Made by a program: the position numbers and the translations under genes. Positions 14,568 to 21,952 of a stretch of 22,816 nucleotides of DNA are shown here, piece by piece. The stretch comes from CAZPAV01 sp964584755 (GTDB lineage Bacteria > Actinomycetota > Acidimicrobiia > Spongiisociales > UBA5794): NCBI GenBank assembly GCA_964584755.1, contig CAZPAV010000043.1:1-22816 (forward strand), in the 5' to 3' direction. The number at the start of each line of letters is the position of its first letter. Position 1 is the first letter of the stretch. The notes below the pieces were generated by a model. That model made no database searches. It was not told the origin of the DNA and saw only the letters and a list, made by a program, of their open reading frames with translations.

Positions 14568-15559
14568 GCGATCTCCTCCAGTGCGACGGGACGGTGCTCG
14601 GCGCGGGACCGGTCGCAGGCGACCGCGATGCGGAGGGCCTGGTACGCGTCGTCGGCGGTGCACGGGCTGGGACGCTCGCCGCGGGCGACCTCGAGGAACG
14701 CGGCCAGCTCCGCGGTGTACGCCGGCCGGAAACGCTCCTGGAAGTTGCGGTACGCCGGTCCCGGGGGCGGCGGCACGCCCGGCTCGATCGAGCGCAGGGG
14801 TGTCCGGTCGTCCCACCCCACCGCGACCGAGTCCCTCGAGCCGAAGAGCTCCATGCGGATGTCGTAGCCGAGCGGGTCGTGGCGGGCCACGGACAGGATC
14901 CCGAGGGCGCCGCCGGTGAAGCGGAGGGTGGCGACGGCGGTGTCGACGTCGTCGTAGCGGGCGAACACGGGGAACGCGACGACCGACCCGTCGGCGTAGA
15001 CCTCGACGACCTCCTCGCCGGTGACGAAGCGCACCGCGTCGAAGTCGTGGACGCTGAAGTCGCGGAAGATGCCGCCCGAGTGGGGGATGTAGCTCTCGTG
15101 GGGGGGCTCCGGGTCGTGCCCGGCCATCCGGACGACGTACAGCGCACCGAGGTCGCCGGAGGCCACGAGGTCGGCGGCGGCGACGTAGCCGGGATCGAAG
15201 CGCCGCTGGAACCCCATCTGTAGGGGGATGCCGTGGGCCGTCACCTCGGTGACGACCTCACGGGTGGATGCGAGGTCGAGGGAGATGGGCTTCTCGCAGA
15301 AGGTGGGCTTGCCCGCGGCGGCGCAGCGGAGGATGAGCTCGGCGTGTGCCGAGGTCGCGGCGGCGATGACGACGGCGTCGGAGCGTGCGATGAGGTCGTC
15401 GATGTCCCGATGGGCCTCGACGCCGAGCTCGACGGCGACGTCCCGGGCCCTGCCGGCGTCGAGGTCGGCCACGCCCACGGAGGCGACGTCGTCGAGGTGG
15501 AGCAGGATGTCCGTGTGGTAGGTGCCGATACGGCCGACACCGATCACGCCGATCTTCAC
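14564..15559 (-). CDS. iolG: Inositol 2-dehydrogenase IolG (Gfo/Idh/MocA family)
   Basis: A 331-residue NAD-dependent dehydrogenase that should oxidise myo-inositol, or an isomer, to the 2-keto form (inosose), the first step of the pathway. The Rossmann motif is GVGRIG (7-12). The catalytic lysine is Lys90 in FCEKPISLD, and the Asp167/His171 pair lies in GGIFRDFSVHDFD, matching the Asp-x-x-x-His of inositol dehydrogenases. GTG 15559 begins KIGVIGVGR and is preceded by GGGAGG. The frame is open further upstream, but that part crosses the operator region and is proline-rich. It is the first gene of the leftward iol operon and is divergent from iolD. The family also contains scyllo-inositol and other sugar dehydrogenases. 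Confidence 0.9.
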   Translation of the reverse strand: MKIGVIGVGRIGTYHTDILLHLDDVASVGVADLDAGRARDVAVELGVEAHRDIDDLIARSDAVVIAAATSAHAELILRCAAAGKPTFCEKPISLDLASTREVVTEVTAHGIPLQMGFQRRFDPGYVAAADLVASGDLGALYVVRMAGHDPEPPHESYIPHSGGIFRDFSVHDFDAVRFVTGEEVVEVYADGSVVAFPVFARYDDVDTAVATLRFTGGALGILSVARHDPLGYDIRMELFGSRDSVAVGWDDRTPLRSIEPGVPPPPGPAYRNFQERFRPAYTAELAAFLEVARGERPSPCTADDAYQALRIAVACDRSRAEHRPVALEEIA

Positions 15560-15595
15560 GGGCCCTCCCAGGATCCCCGTCGCCCCGAGGACGTG

Positions 15596-15609
15596 TTGGA
15601 ACGTTCCAA
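15596..15609. promoter_or_regulatory. LacI-type operator in the divergent iolG/iolD control region
   Basis: TTGGAACGTTCCAA is a perfect 14-bp palindrome with a central CG, the form used by LacI-family repressors. It lies 36 bases from the iolG start and 89 from iolD. The LacI-family gene at the end of the iolD operon is the natural partner, so one site could control both operons. I saw no second copy in the window. Confidence 0.8.
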
Positions 15610-15626
15610 TGATGGGTGCGTAAGAT
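15597..15626 (+). promoter_or_regulatory. Possible iolD promoter
   Basis: TAAGAT at 15621-15626 is a fair -10 box. TGGAAC at 15597-15602, 18 bases upstream, is a weak -35 inside the LacI-type palindrome, so repressor binding would compete with RNA polymerase. No clear -10 was seen for the leftward iolG promoter. Confidence 0.4.
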
Positions 15627-15698
15627 AGGGAGGGGGAACTCGGGGTGTCAAGTGGTCGTCGCGGGTGCCGGTGCCGCCGCCGGCGGGAGGGAGGGGAG

Positions 15699-17543
15699 AT
15701 GGAGACCGTCAGACTCACCACGGCCCAGGCCATCGTTCGCTACCTGATGGCGCAGCGCACGATCCTCGCCGGCGAGGAGGTGCCGCTCTTCCCGGGGGTC
15801 TTCGCGATCTTCGGGCACGGGAACGTGACCTGCCTCGGGGAGGCCCTCGCGGCGGTACGCGACGAGTTCCCCACCTGGCGGGGGCAGAACGAGCAGACGA
15901 TGGCCATGGCCGCCATCGCCTTCGCCAAGGTCCGCCGCCGGCGGCAGATCATGGTCGCCACCTCCTCGATCGGGCCCGGGGCGTTGAACATGGTGACCGC
16001 GGCCGGGATCGCCCACGCCAATCGTCTCCCCGTCCTCCTCCTCTCGGGAGACACCTTCGTCAACCGGATCCCCGACCCCGTGCTCCAGCAGGTGGAGCAC
16101 TTCGGCGATCCCACGGTCACCGTGAACGACGCCTTCAAGGCCGTCACCCGGTACTGGGATCGCATCACCCATCCTGCCCAGATCCTCGGCTCGCTCCCTC
16201 AGGCCGTGGCCACCATGCTCGATCCGGAGGAGTGCGGTCCCACCTTCCTCGGCCTCCCGCAGGACGTCCAGGCCGAGGCGTTCGCGTACCCGGTCGCGTT
16301 CTTCGCGCCACGGGTGTGGCGAGTGCGCCGCCCCGGCCCCGATCCCGTCGAGGTCGCCGCCGCGGCAGAGGTCCTGCGCACCGCCCGCCGTCCGCTCGTC
16401 GTCGCCGGGGGCGGCGTCCACTACTCGCTCGCCGAGGACCGGCTCGCCCGGTTCGTCGAGACCCACGGGCTCCCCCTCGTCGAGACCGTCGCCGGGAAGG
16501 GCACCGTGCCGTGGGACCATCCCCACTGTGCCGGTCCGATCGGGGTGACCGGTGGCACCGCGGGGAACGCCCTCGCCGCCGACGCCGACGTGGTCCTGGC
16601 CGTGGGGACACGTCTCCAGGACTTCACGACGGGATCGTGGTCGGTGTTCCGCGAGCCGCGCCTGCGCATCGTCGGGCTCAACGTGGGGCGCTTCGACGCC
16701 CACAAGCACCGGTCCGTGCCACTGGTCGCGGACGCCGCCGCCGGCCTCGACGCGCTGGCGGCGGCACTCGAGGGATGGCGGGCGCCGGCGGAGCGACTCG
16801 AGCAGGCCCGCCGGCTCACCGCCGGGTGGAACGCCTACGTGGACGAGCGGACCGCTCCCGCCGCGGGCGCCCGACCCAGCTACGCGCAGGTGGTGGGGGC
16901 GATCAACCGGGTCGCCGATCCCGAGGACTACGCGCTGGCCGCCGCCGGGGGTTTCCCCGGCGAGGTGAACAAGAACTGGCGGGTGCGCCGCGTCGGTGCC
17001 TTCGACTGCGAGTACGGGTTCTCCTGCATGGGGTACGAGATCGGCGGCGCCTGGGGGGCGAAGATGGCCCTGCCCGACCGGGACGTCGTCTCCTTCGTGG
17101 GGGACGGCTCGTACCTCATGGCGAACTCGGACGTGTTCAGCACGGTGTTCACCGGGCGGAAGGTCATCTTCGTCCTCGCCGACAACGGCGGGTTCGCCGT
17201 CATCAACCGGTTGCAGGAGTTCGAGGGGGGCGCGCCCTTCAACAACCTCCTCGCCGACGCCCGCGGAGACGTCTCGGTACGGGTCGACTTCGTGGCCCAT
17301 GCCCGCGCCCTCGGGGCGCGCGCCGAGCGCGTGGAGACCATCCCCGAGCTCGAGGCGGCGTACCTCCGGGCGAAGGCGGCGGACCGGACGACGGTCATCG
17401 TCGTGGAGACCGATCCCTACGATTGGACCGCCGGAGACGCCTGGTGGGACGTGGGCGTACCGGAGGTGAGCGACCGGGAGGCGGTCCGGGCCGCCCGCGC
17501 CCGACACGAGGCCGAACGCGAGCACCAGCGTCCCGGGGTGTGA
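15699..17543 (+). CDS. iolD: 3D-trihydroxycyclohexane-1,2-dione hydrolase IolD (ThDP enzyme)
   Basis: A 614-residue thiamine-diphosphate enzyme that opens the ring of 3D-(3,5/4)-trihydroxycyclohexane-1,2-dione to give 5-deoxyglucuronate. The N-terminal domain has the cofactor-activating Glu65 in RGQNEQTMAM and FGHGNVTCLGEAL (38-50). The central domain is the ThDP-enzyme middle fold. The C-terminal ThDP/metal motif runs from GDG (468-470) to DN (495-496), about 27 residues apart as expected. The length agrees with other IolD proteins (about 610-640). The ATG at 15699 follows a purine-rich GGGAGGGAGGGGAG run. An 18-residue upstream extension is arginine-rich and is rejected. It heads the rightward operon with a hydroxyacid dehydrogenase and the LacI regulator. 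Confidence 0.96.
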   Translation: METVRLTTAQAIVRYLMAQRTILAGEEVPLFPGVFAIFGHGNVTCLGEALAAVRDEFPTWRGQNEQTMAMAAIAFAKVRRRRQIMVATSSIGPGALNMVTAAGIAHANRLPVLLLSGDTFVNRIPDPVLQQVEHFGDPTVTVNDAFKAVTRYWDRITHPAQILGSLPQAVATMLDPEECGPTFLGLPQDVQAEAFAYPVAFFAPRVWRVRRPGPDPVEVAAAAEVLRTARRPLVVAGGGVHYSLAEDRLARFVETHGLPLVETVAGKGTVPWDHPHCAGPIGVTGGTAGNALAADADVVLAVGTRLQDFTTGSWSVFREPRLRIVGLNVGRFDAHKHRSVPLVADAAAGLDALAAALEGWRAPAERLEQARRLTAGWNAYVDERTAPAAGARPSYAQVVGAINRVADPEDYALAAAGGFPGEVNKNWRVRRVGAFDCEYGFSCMGYEIGGAWGAKMALPDRDVVSFVGDGSYLMANSDVFSTVFTGRKVIFVLADNGGFAVINRLQEFEGGAPFNNLLADARGDVSVRVDFVAHARALGARAERVETIPELEAAYLRAKAADRTTVIVVETDPYDWTAGDAWWDVGVPEVSDREAVRAARARHEAEREHQRPGV

Positions 17544-17577
17544 ACACGGTGGGGGCCGCCGGCGGCGAGGAGGGAAC

Positions 17578-18552
17578 GTGACGAGGATCGTGGTGACCCG
17601 GCGCCCTCCGGGGCGGGCGCTGGCCCTGCTCGCGGAGGCCGGGCCGGTGTGGCTCTGGGACGAGGACCGGCCCATTCCCCGCGACGTGCTCCTGCGCCGG
17701 GTCGCCGACGCCGAGGGTCTGTACGCGATGCTCACCGAGCGGATCGACGCCGAGCTGCTCGATGCGGCTCCCCGGTTGCGGGTCGTCTCGAACATGGCCG
17801 TGGGGCTCGACAACGTCGATCTGGTGGCGTGTCGAGATCGGGGCGTGGCGGTGGGTCACACACCCGGCGTCCTCACCGAGGCGACGGCGGATCTCGCCTT
17901 CGCCCTCCTCCTGGCGGCGGCGCGGCGCGTCGTCGAGGGCGTCGGGTACGTCCGGGCCGGACGGTGGCGGCGTTGGGAGCCGGACCTGCTCTGGGGCGCC
18001 GACGTCGGCGGCACCGTCCTCGGGATCGTCGGTCCGGGACGGATCGGCACCGCCGTCGCCCGGCGGGGACGAGGCTTCGGCATGGAGGTGCGCTACACGG
18101 GACGGCGGGCGCATCCGGAGCTCGAGGAGGAGCTCGGTGCGGCGCGACGGAGCCTCCCCGAGCTTCTCGCCGAGGCCGACCACGTCGTGCTCACGACGAC
18201 CCTGACGCCCGAGACCCGTGGTCTCGTCGACGCCGTCGCGCTGCGGGCGATGAAGCGCACCGCGACGCTGGTCAACGTCGCGCGCGGACCGGTGGTCGAC
18301 ACCGCGGCGCTCGTCGACGCCCTCCGCCGGGGCGAGATCGCCTTCGCCGGGCTCGACGTCACCGATCCCGAGCCGCTCCCGCCGGACCATCCCCTCCTCG
18401 CCCTGGAGAACTGCGTCGTGGTGCCGCACCTCGGGAGCGCCACCCGTCGGACCCGCGAGGCGATGGCGGAGCTCGCCGCCCGCAACCTCCTCGCCGGTCT
18501 CGCCGGTGAGTCCTTGCCGGCGGCGGCCCCCGCCCCGACCGGGGACCGCTGA
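17578..18552 (+). CDS. D-2-hydroxyacid dehydrogenase (glyoxylate/hydroxypyruvate reductase-like)
   Basis: A 324-residue NAD(P)-dependent dehydrogenase of the D-isomer-specific 2-hydroxyacid family. The nucleotide-binding motif is GPGRIG (152-157). The catalytic triad is visible as Arg236 (VNVARGPVV), Glu265 (DVTDPEP) and His284 (VVPHLGSAT). SNMAVGLDNVDL and the RAGRWRRWEPDLLWGADVGG region resemble glyoxylate reductases. GTG 17578 follows GAGGAGGGA by four bases; the gap from iolD is 34 bases. Its stop shares one base with the LacI start (TGATG). It is not one of the core iol enzymes. It may process a 2-keto or 2-hydroxy acid arising from inositol or a related sugar, or recycle cofactor. That role is inference. 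Confidence 0.92.
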   Translation: MTRIVVTRRPPGRALALLAEAGPVWLWDEDRPIPRDVLLRRVADAEGLYAMLTERIDAELLDAAPRLRVVSNMAVGLDNVDLVACRDRGVAVGHTPGVLTEATADLAFALLLAAARRVVEGVGYVRAGRWRRWEPDLLWGADVGGTVLGIVGPGRIGTAVARRGRGFGMEVRYTGRRAHPELEEELGAARRSLPELLAEADHVVLTTTLTPETRGLVDAVALRAMKRTATLVNVARGPVVDTAALVDALRRGEIAFAGLDVTDPEPLPPDHPLLALENCVVVPHLGSATRRTREAMAELAARNLLAGLAGESLPAAAPAPTGDR

Positions 18553-19571
18553 TGGCCGGGGCCGGTCGCCGGACGCCGACGATCCGGGACGTCGCCGCCC
18601 GGGCCGGGGTGTCGAAGTCGCTCGTGTCGCTGGTGATGCGGGGGGCGCCCAACGTCTCGGAGGAGCGGCGTGCCGCGGTGCTCGACGCCGCCCGGGAGCT
18701 CGGCTACCGGCCCAACGCCGTCGCTCGCAGCCTGGTGCGACGGCGCTCCCACGTCATCGGCGTCATGCTCTCCGACCTGCGGAACCCGTACTTCGCCGAG
18801 GTCGCCGAGAGCGTCGACGAGCTGGCGGGACGGTTCGGGTATCGAGCCCTCATCAACAGCGGATCCCGCCGGCCGGCCGCCGAGGAGCGCGCCATCGAGA
18901 CGCTCCTCCAGCTCCGTGTCGACGGCCTCATCCTCGCCGGCCCGGTGCTCGCCACCGCGGTCATCGCCCGGGCCGCCGCGGCGGTGCCGGTCTCGCTCGT
19001 CAGCCGAGCAGCCCGGACTCCCGGCATCGACACGGTCAGGAACGACGACCGACTGGGCGCCATGATCGCGGTCGACCATCTCGTCTCGCTGGGACACCGG
19101 CGGATCGCCCACGTCGACGGGGGGCGAGGGGCCGGGGCCGAGGCGCGCCGCACCGGGTACCGACGGGCGATGGAGCGCAACGGACTCGTCCGCAACATCC
19201 GGATCGTGCCGGGTTCCTTCACCGAGGAGGGTGGCTACCGCGGAGTGGAGCGGCTCCTCGGGGAACGGCGCCGCCGCCCCACCGCCATCTTCGTGGCCAA
19301 CGATCTCGCCGCCATCGGCGCCCTCCAGGCGCTCGAGGACGCCGGCCGGGAGGTCCCCGCGGAGATGTCGGTCATCGGCTACGACAACACGATGCTCGCC
19401 TCGCTACGGAGGATCGGGCTCTCCACGATCGACCAGCCTTCGGCGGAGATCGGCGCGACCGCGGTGCGCCTCCTCCTCGAGCGCATCGAGGAGGGCCGGA
19501 CGGAGGATCGCCACATCGTCCTGCCGCCCTCCCTCGTCGTGCGCGAGACGACCGCTCCGCCCCCGCGCTGA
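18552..19571 (+). CDS. LacI-family transcriptional regulator of the iol locus
   Basis: A 339-residue regulator. The N-terminal LacI helix-turn-helix and hinge span about residues 10-62 (TIRDVAARAGVSKSLVSLVM, then ELGYRPNAVARSL). The rest is a periplasmic-binding-like effector domain with HVIGVMLSDLRNPYF, DGLILAGP, LGHRRIAHVDG, PTAIFVANDLAAIGALQAL and STIDQPSAEIG. It is the last gene of the iolD operon and overlaps the dehydrogenase stop by one base, so it would be co-induced with the enzymes. It probably binds the palindrome at 15596-15609, with inositol or an early intermediate as inducer (inference). It ends seven bases from the convergent peptidase gene, with no terminator visible. Confidence 0.95.
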   Translation: MAGAGRRTPTIRDVAARAGVSKSLVSLVMRGAPNVSEERRAAVLDAARELGYRPNAVARSLVRRRSHVIGVMLSDLRNPYFAEVAESVDELAGRFGYRALINSGSRRPAAEERAIETLLQLRVDGLILAGPVLATAVIARAAAAVPVSLVSRAARTPGIDTVRNDDRLGAMIAVDHLVSLGHRRIAHVDGGRGAGAEARRTGYRRAMERNGLVRNIRIVPGSFTEEGGYRGVERLLGERRRRPTAIFVANDLAAIGALQALEDAGREVPAEMSVIGYDNTMLASLRRIGLSTIDQPSAEIGATAVRLLLERIEEGRTEDRHIVLPPSLVVRETTAPPPR

Positions 19572-19578
19572 GGGCGAC

Positions 19579-21030
19579 TCAGGAGACCGGGGGAACCCGG
19601 GGCGCCTCCGCGCAGAGCACCTCGATGGCGTCGGGGTCCACCGGGACGGCCCGGGTGAGGTTCTCGTGGCCCGTCGCGGTGATGACGACGTCGTCCTCGA
19701 TGCGCACCCCGATGCCGGCGAACGCCGCGGGCACCTCGTGGGCGGTGGTCCTCGCCTCCTCGCGGCGGCGCCGTTGGAGGCGTCTCGCCTCCTCCGCTCC
19801 CTCCCGCCAGGTCACCTCGCGCACCTCCGCCTCGTCGTAGACGGCGTGGGGCAGCTCGAGGCGGATCTTCGTCGGAGCCACGTAGAGACCGGGCTCCACG
19901 GTGAAGGTCATGCCGGGGACGAGGGGACGGCTCCGGCCGTCCACGCGGTAGGCGCCGGCGTCGTGCACGTCGAGTCCCAGCCAGTGTCCGGTGCCGTGGA
20001 AGAAGAACTCCCGGTACCACCGGTAGGCCACCGCGTCGTCGATCGGAGGGGGGAGCAGTCCCAGGTCGACGAGCGCTTCGGTGAGGGTGCGCACCGCGAT
20101 CCGGTGGAGATCGGCGAAGGTTCGGCCCGGTCCGCAGGCGGCGAGGACGGCCTCCTGCGCGCCGAGAACCGCGTCGTAGAGGGCACGCTGCTCGGGGCGG
20201 AACCGGCCGTCGACCGGGAAGGTGCGCGTGATGTCGGCGGCGAGGTGCTCGTACTCGGCGGCGGCGTCGACGAGGAGGAGGTCGCCCGCCTGCATCACCC
20301 GGTCGTTCGCGACGTAGTGGAGGACGACCGCGTTCTCGCCCGAGGCGACGATGGAGGGGTAGGCCTCCCGAGGGGCGCCGTGGGCACGGAAGACGTACTC
20401 GAGCACGGCCTGGACCTGATGCTCCGCCAGTCCGGGGCGGGTGTGCCGCATCGCCTCGGCGTGGGCGGCGGCGGAGATCGCCGCGGCGGTGCGCAGCGCG
20501 CCGAGCTCGGCCTCGGTCTTGACGAGTCGCAGGTCCGCCAGGGTGGGGAGCGGATCGACGACCCGGTCGGGGACGACGGCACCGGAGCGTACCCGGTGGG
20601 TGCGGGCCGCGGCGAGGAGGCGGAGGATCCGGTCGTCCAGTCGCGGGTTCCCCAGGCGGTACCACAGCGCGCCCTTGCCGAGGAGGTGGTCACGGAGCAC
20701 CCGGTCGAGGTCGGCGAGCGGGAAGGCGGCGTCGGCCCCGTACCGCTCCCGCGCCCCCTCGACCCCGGCGCGACGGCCGGTCCACGCCTCCTGCTCGGGA
20801 TCCCGCGGCCGGACGAGGAGCGTGTACGGCGTCGCGCTCGTCGGGTCGAGGATGGCCACGGCGTCCGGCTCGGGGAAGCCCGTGAGGAAGAAGAAGTCGG
20901 AGTCCTGACGGAACGGGTGTGCCGTGTCGCCGTTGCGGAGGGTCTCGACGGCCGCCGGGACCACGGCGACGCCGTCTTCGAGCTCCTCGAGGAACTGGGC
21001 GCGGCGTTGGGCGAAGCGACGCTGATCCAT
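19579..21030 (-). CDS. pepP: Xaa-Pro aminopeptidase, M24B family
   Basis: A 483-residue metallopeptidase that should remove N-terminal residues before proline, in the cytoplasm. The N-terminal half is the aminopeptidase-P domain (FRQDSDFFFLTGFPEPDAV at 40-58). The catalytic pita-bread domain begins near 170. Metal ligands are Asp255 (LVDAAAEY), Asp266 (ADITRTFP), His349 (HGTGHWLGLDVHD), Glu379 (FTVEPGLY) and Glu445 (GVRIEDDV). Between the last two ligands there is a charged, Arg/Glu-rich insert of about 50 residues (385-435), longer than the short loop of E. coli PepP. The start at 21030 lacks a clear ribosome site. It is convergent with the LacI gene and appears monocistronic. Confidence 0.94.
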   Translation of the reverse strand: MDQRRFAQRRAQFLEELEDGVAVVPAAVETLRNGDTAHPFRQDSDFFFLTGFPEPDAVAILDPTSATPYTLLVRPRDPEQEAWTGRRAGVEGARERYGADAAFPLADLDRVLRDHLLGKGALWYRLGNPRLDDRILRLLAAARTHRVRSGAVVPDRVVDPLPTLADLRLVKTEAELGALRTAAAISAAAHAEAMRHTRPGLAEHQVQAVLEYVFRAHGAPREAYPSIVASGENAVVLHYVANDRVMQAGDLLLVDAAAEYEHLAADITRTFPVDGRFRPEQRALYDAVLGAQEAVLAACGPGRTFADLHRIAVRTLTEALVDLGLLPPPIDDAVAYRWYREFFFHGTGHWLGLDVHDAGAYRVDGRSRPLVPGMTFTVEPGLYVAPTKIRLELPHAVYDEAEVREVTWREGAEEARRLQRRRREEARTTAHEVPAAFAGIGVRIEDDVVITATGHENLTRAVPVDPDAIEVLCAEAPRVPPVS

Positions 21031-21039
21031 GGGTGGAGG

Positions 21040-21309
21040 CTACCTGTCTACGGGCCCACGATCGCGCAGCGGTTCTACGGACCGTCGTTCGAGGCGGCGC
21101 TGGCCGCGGCGGGAATCCCCCACGACGTGAGTATCTCCCCGGAAGCCGGGCACTCGTTCATGAGTGACGTCCGCGGCCGCCACCTCCTGCCGGCGGCGGG
21201 ACGGGCGCTCATGGCGGTGGGGTACCGTCCCGTGGAGGCCGAGGACGCATGATCCCGGATCGTCCCGTTCCTCGCCCGGTACCTCGAGGACGAGGACCCC
21301 GGCCCGTAG
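21040..21309 (+). pseudogene. 3' remnant of a dienelactone hydrolase gene with an in-frame TGA
   Basis: One frame reads FEAALAAAGIPHDVSISPEAG, then HSFMSDVRGRHLLPAAGRA, then YRPVEAEDA, stop TGA (21250-21252), then SRIVPFLARYLEDEDPGP and a TAG at 21307-21309. This is the C-terminal part of a dienelactone hydrolase-family protein: IPHDV, EAGHSF with the catalytic-type His, and the final EDAW-RI-FLARYL helix. Family members usually have Trp where this copy has TGA, so a TGG-to-TGA change would explain the stop. The N-terminal two thirds, including the nucleophile Cys and the start, is missing; the intact peptidase gene begins at 21030 on the other strand. Truncation plus nonsense codon make it a gene remnant. 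The 5' limit is approximate. Confidence 0.75.
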
Positions 21310-21499
21310 GGGGCACCTCCTCCGGCCCGAGGGGGCCGAGGCCCTCGCGTTCCACCCAGCGGCGGACCCACCAGGCGGGGTCGTAGGGACGATCCAGTCC
21401 GGGGATGGGCTCCCCGAGACCGACATGAGGGCGCAGCTCGTCGGTCTCGATCGCCTCCCGGATCCGTCGTTCGATCCAAGGCTCCGGTGCCGGCTCCAC
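21209..21499 (-). CDS. Short DUF1992 (DnaJ-homologue-associated) domain protein
   Basis: A 96-residue protein whose first 55 residues carry the DUF1992 pattern: WIERRIREAIETDELRP, the Gly-x-Pro-Ile-Pro-Gly-Leu-Asp stretch GEPIPGLDRPYDPAWWVRR, and VEREGLG. The domain occurs in DnaJ-subfamily-C-28-like proteins and in small bacterial proteins of unknown function. The remaining 40 residues are Pro/Arg/Gly-rich low-complexity sequence lying antisense to the dienelactone hydrolase remnant, so the original C-terminus may have been different. The GTG at 21499 is chosen because the domain starts right after it; a good ribosome site is lacking. It follows the ArsR gene by 35 bases on the same strand. 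Confidence 0.68.
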   Translation of the reverse strand: MEPAPEPWIERRIREAIETDELRPHVGLGEPIPGLDRPYDPAWWVRRWVEREGLGPLGPEEVPPTGRGPRPRGTGRGTGRSGIMRPRPPRDGTPPP

Positions 21500-21534
21500 G
21501 GGGCAAGCGTACCGCCGGCTCGCGGGCGGATGCT

Positions 21535-21897
21535 TCAGGCCGACGCGGCCGTCTCGCTGGTGTGACGGGACCGGGCATGGCCGAGCCCGGCGACGGCTTC
21601 GGCGAGGCGGGCGAGCGCCGAGTGGCGGACGCAGTACCAGACCCGAGGCGGGTCCTCCGTGGCCGAGAGGAGGCCGGCCTCGCGCAGGATCCGCAGGTGC
21701 TCCGAGACGGTCGACTGCGCGAGGGGGAGGCCGGCGACGACCTCCCCCGCCGAATGGGCCCGGCATTCGGCGAAGGACCGCAGGATGGCGACGCGCGCCG
21801 GATGACCGAGCGCCTTCGCCATGGCCGCGAGCTGCTCGTCGTCGAGCGGCGGGGTTCCCTCGTCGGGGCAGCAGATCGGTGGCATCCCGGTGGACAC
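21535..21897 (-). CDS. ArsR-family transcriptional regulator
   Basis: A 120-residue winged-helix repressor. The core runs AAMAKALGHPARVAILRSFA (24-43), then the recognition helix in LAQSTVSEHLRILREAGLL (59-77) and the wing with RVWYCVR (85-91). N-terminal Cys9-Cys10 (PPICCPDEG) plus Cys45 could bind a thiophilic metal or arsenite, but the canonical ELCVCDL site is replaced by RAHSAGEVV, so the ligand is uncertain. GTG 21897 is used; Met5 is an alternative start. It is divergent from the Tat iron-sulfur gene and shares a 178-base intergenic region with it, and it may form an operon with the DUF1992 gene. Confidence 0.92.
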   Translation of the reverse strand: MSTGMPPICCPDEGTPPLDDEQLAAMAKALGHPARVAILRSFAECRAHSAGEVVAGLPLAQSTVSEHLRILREAGLLSATEDPPRVWYCVRHSALARLAEAVAGLGHARSRHTSETAASA

Positions 21898-21952
21898 GAA
21901 CCGACTCTACCCGACGTCGCGTCGGCACCGATCCCGCCGTCGCTCGCCGATA

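Noticed and set aside
12565..15147. A possible 860-residue fusion of the binding protein with upstream sequence
   Set aside because: Everything before the lipoprotein signal at 13587 is Arg/Pro-rich and out of frame with iolE and iolG, which are clear on the same strand.
19231..21252. A 673-residue plus-strand protein ending in the hydrolase-like sequence
   Set aside because: Most of it is antisense to an intact Xaa-Pro aminopeptidase; only the last 70 residues show real family resemblance, so only the remnant is kept.
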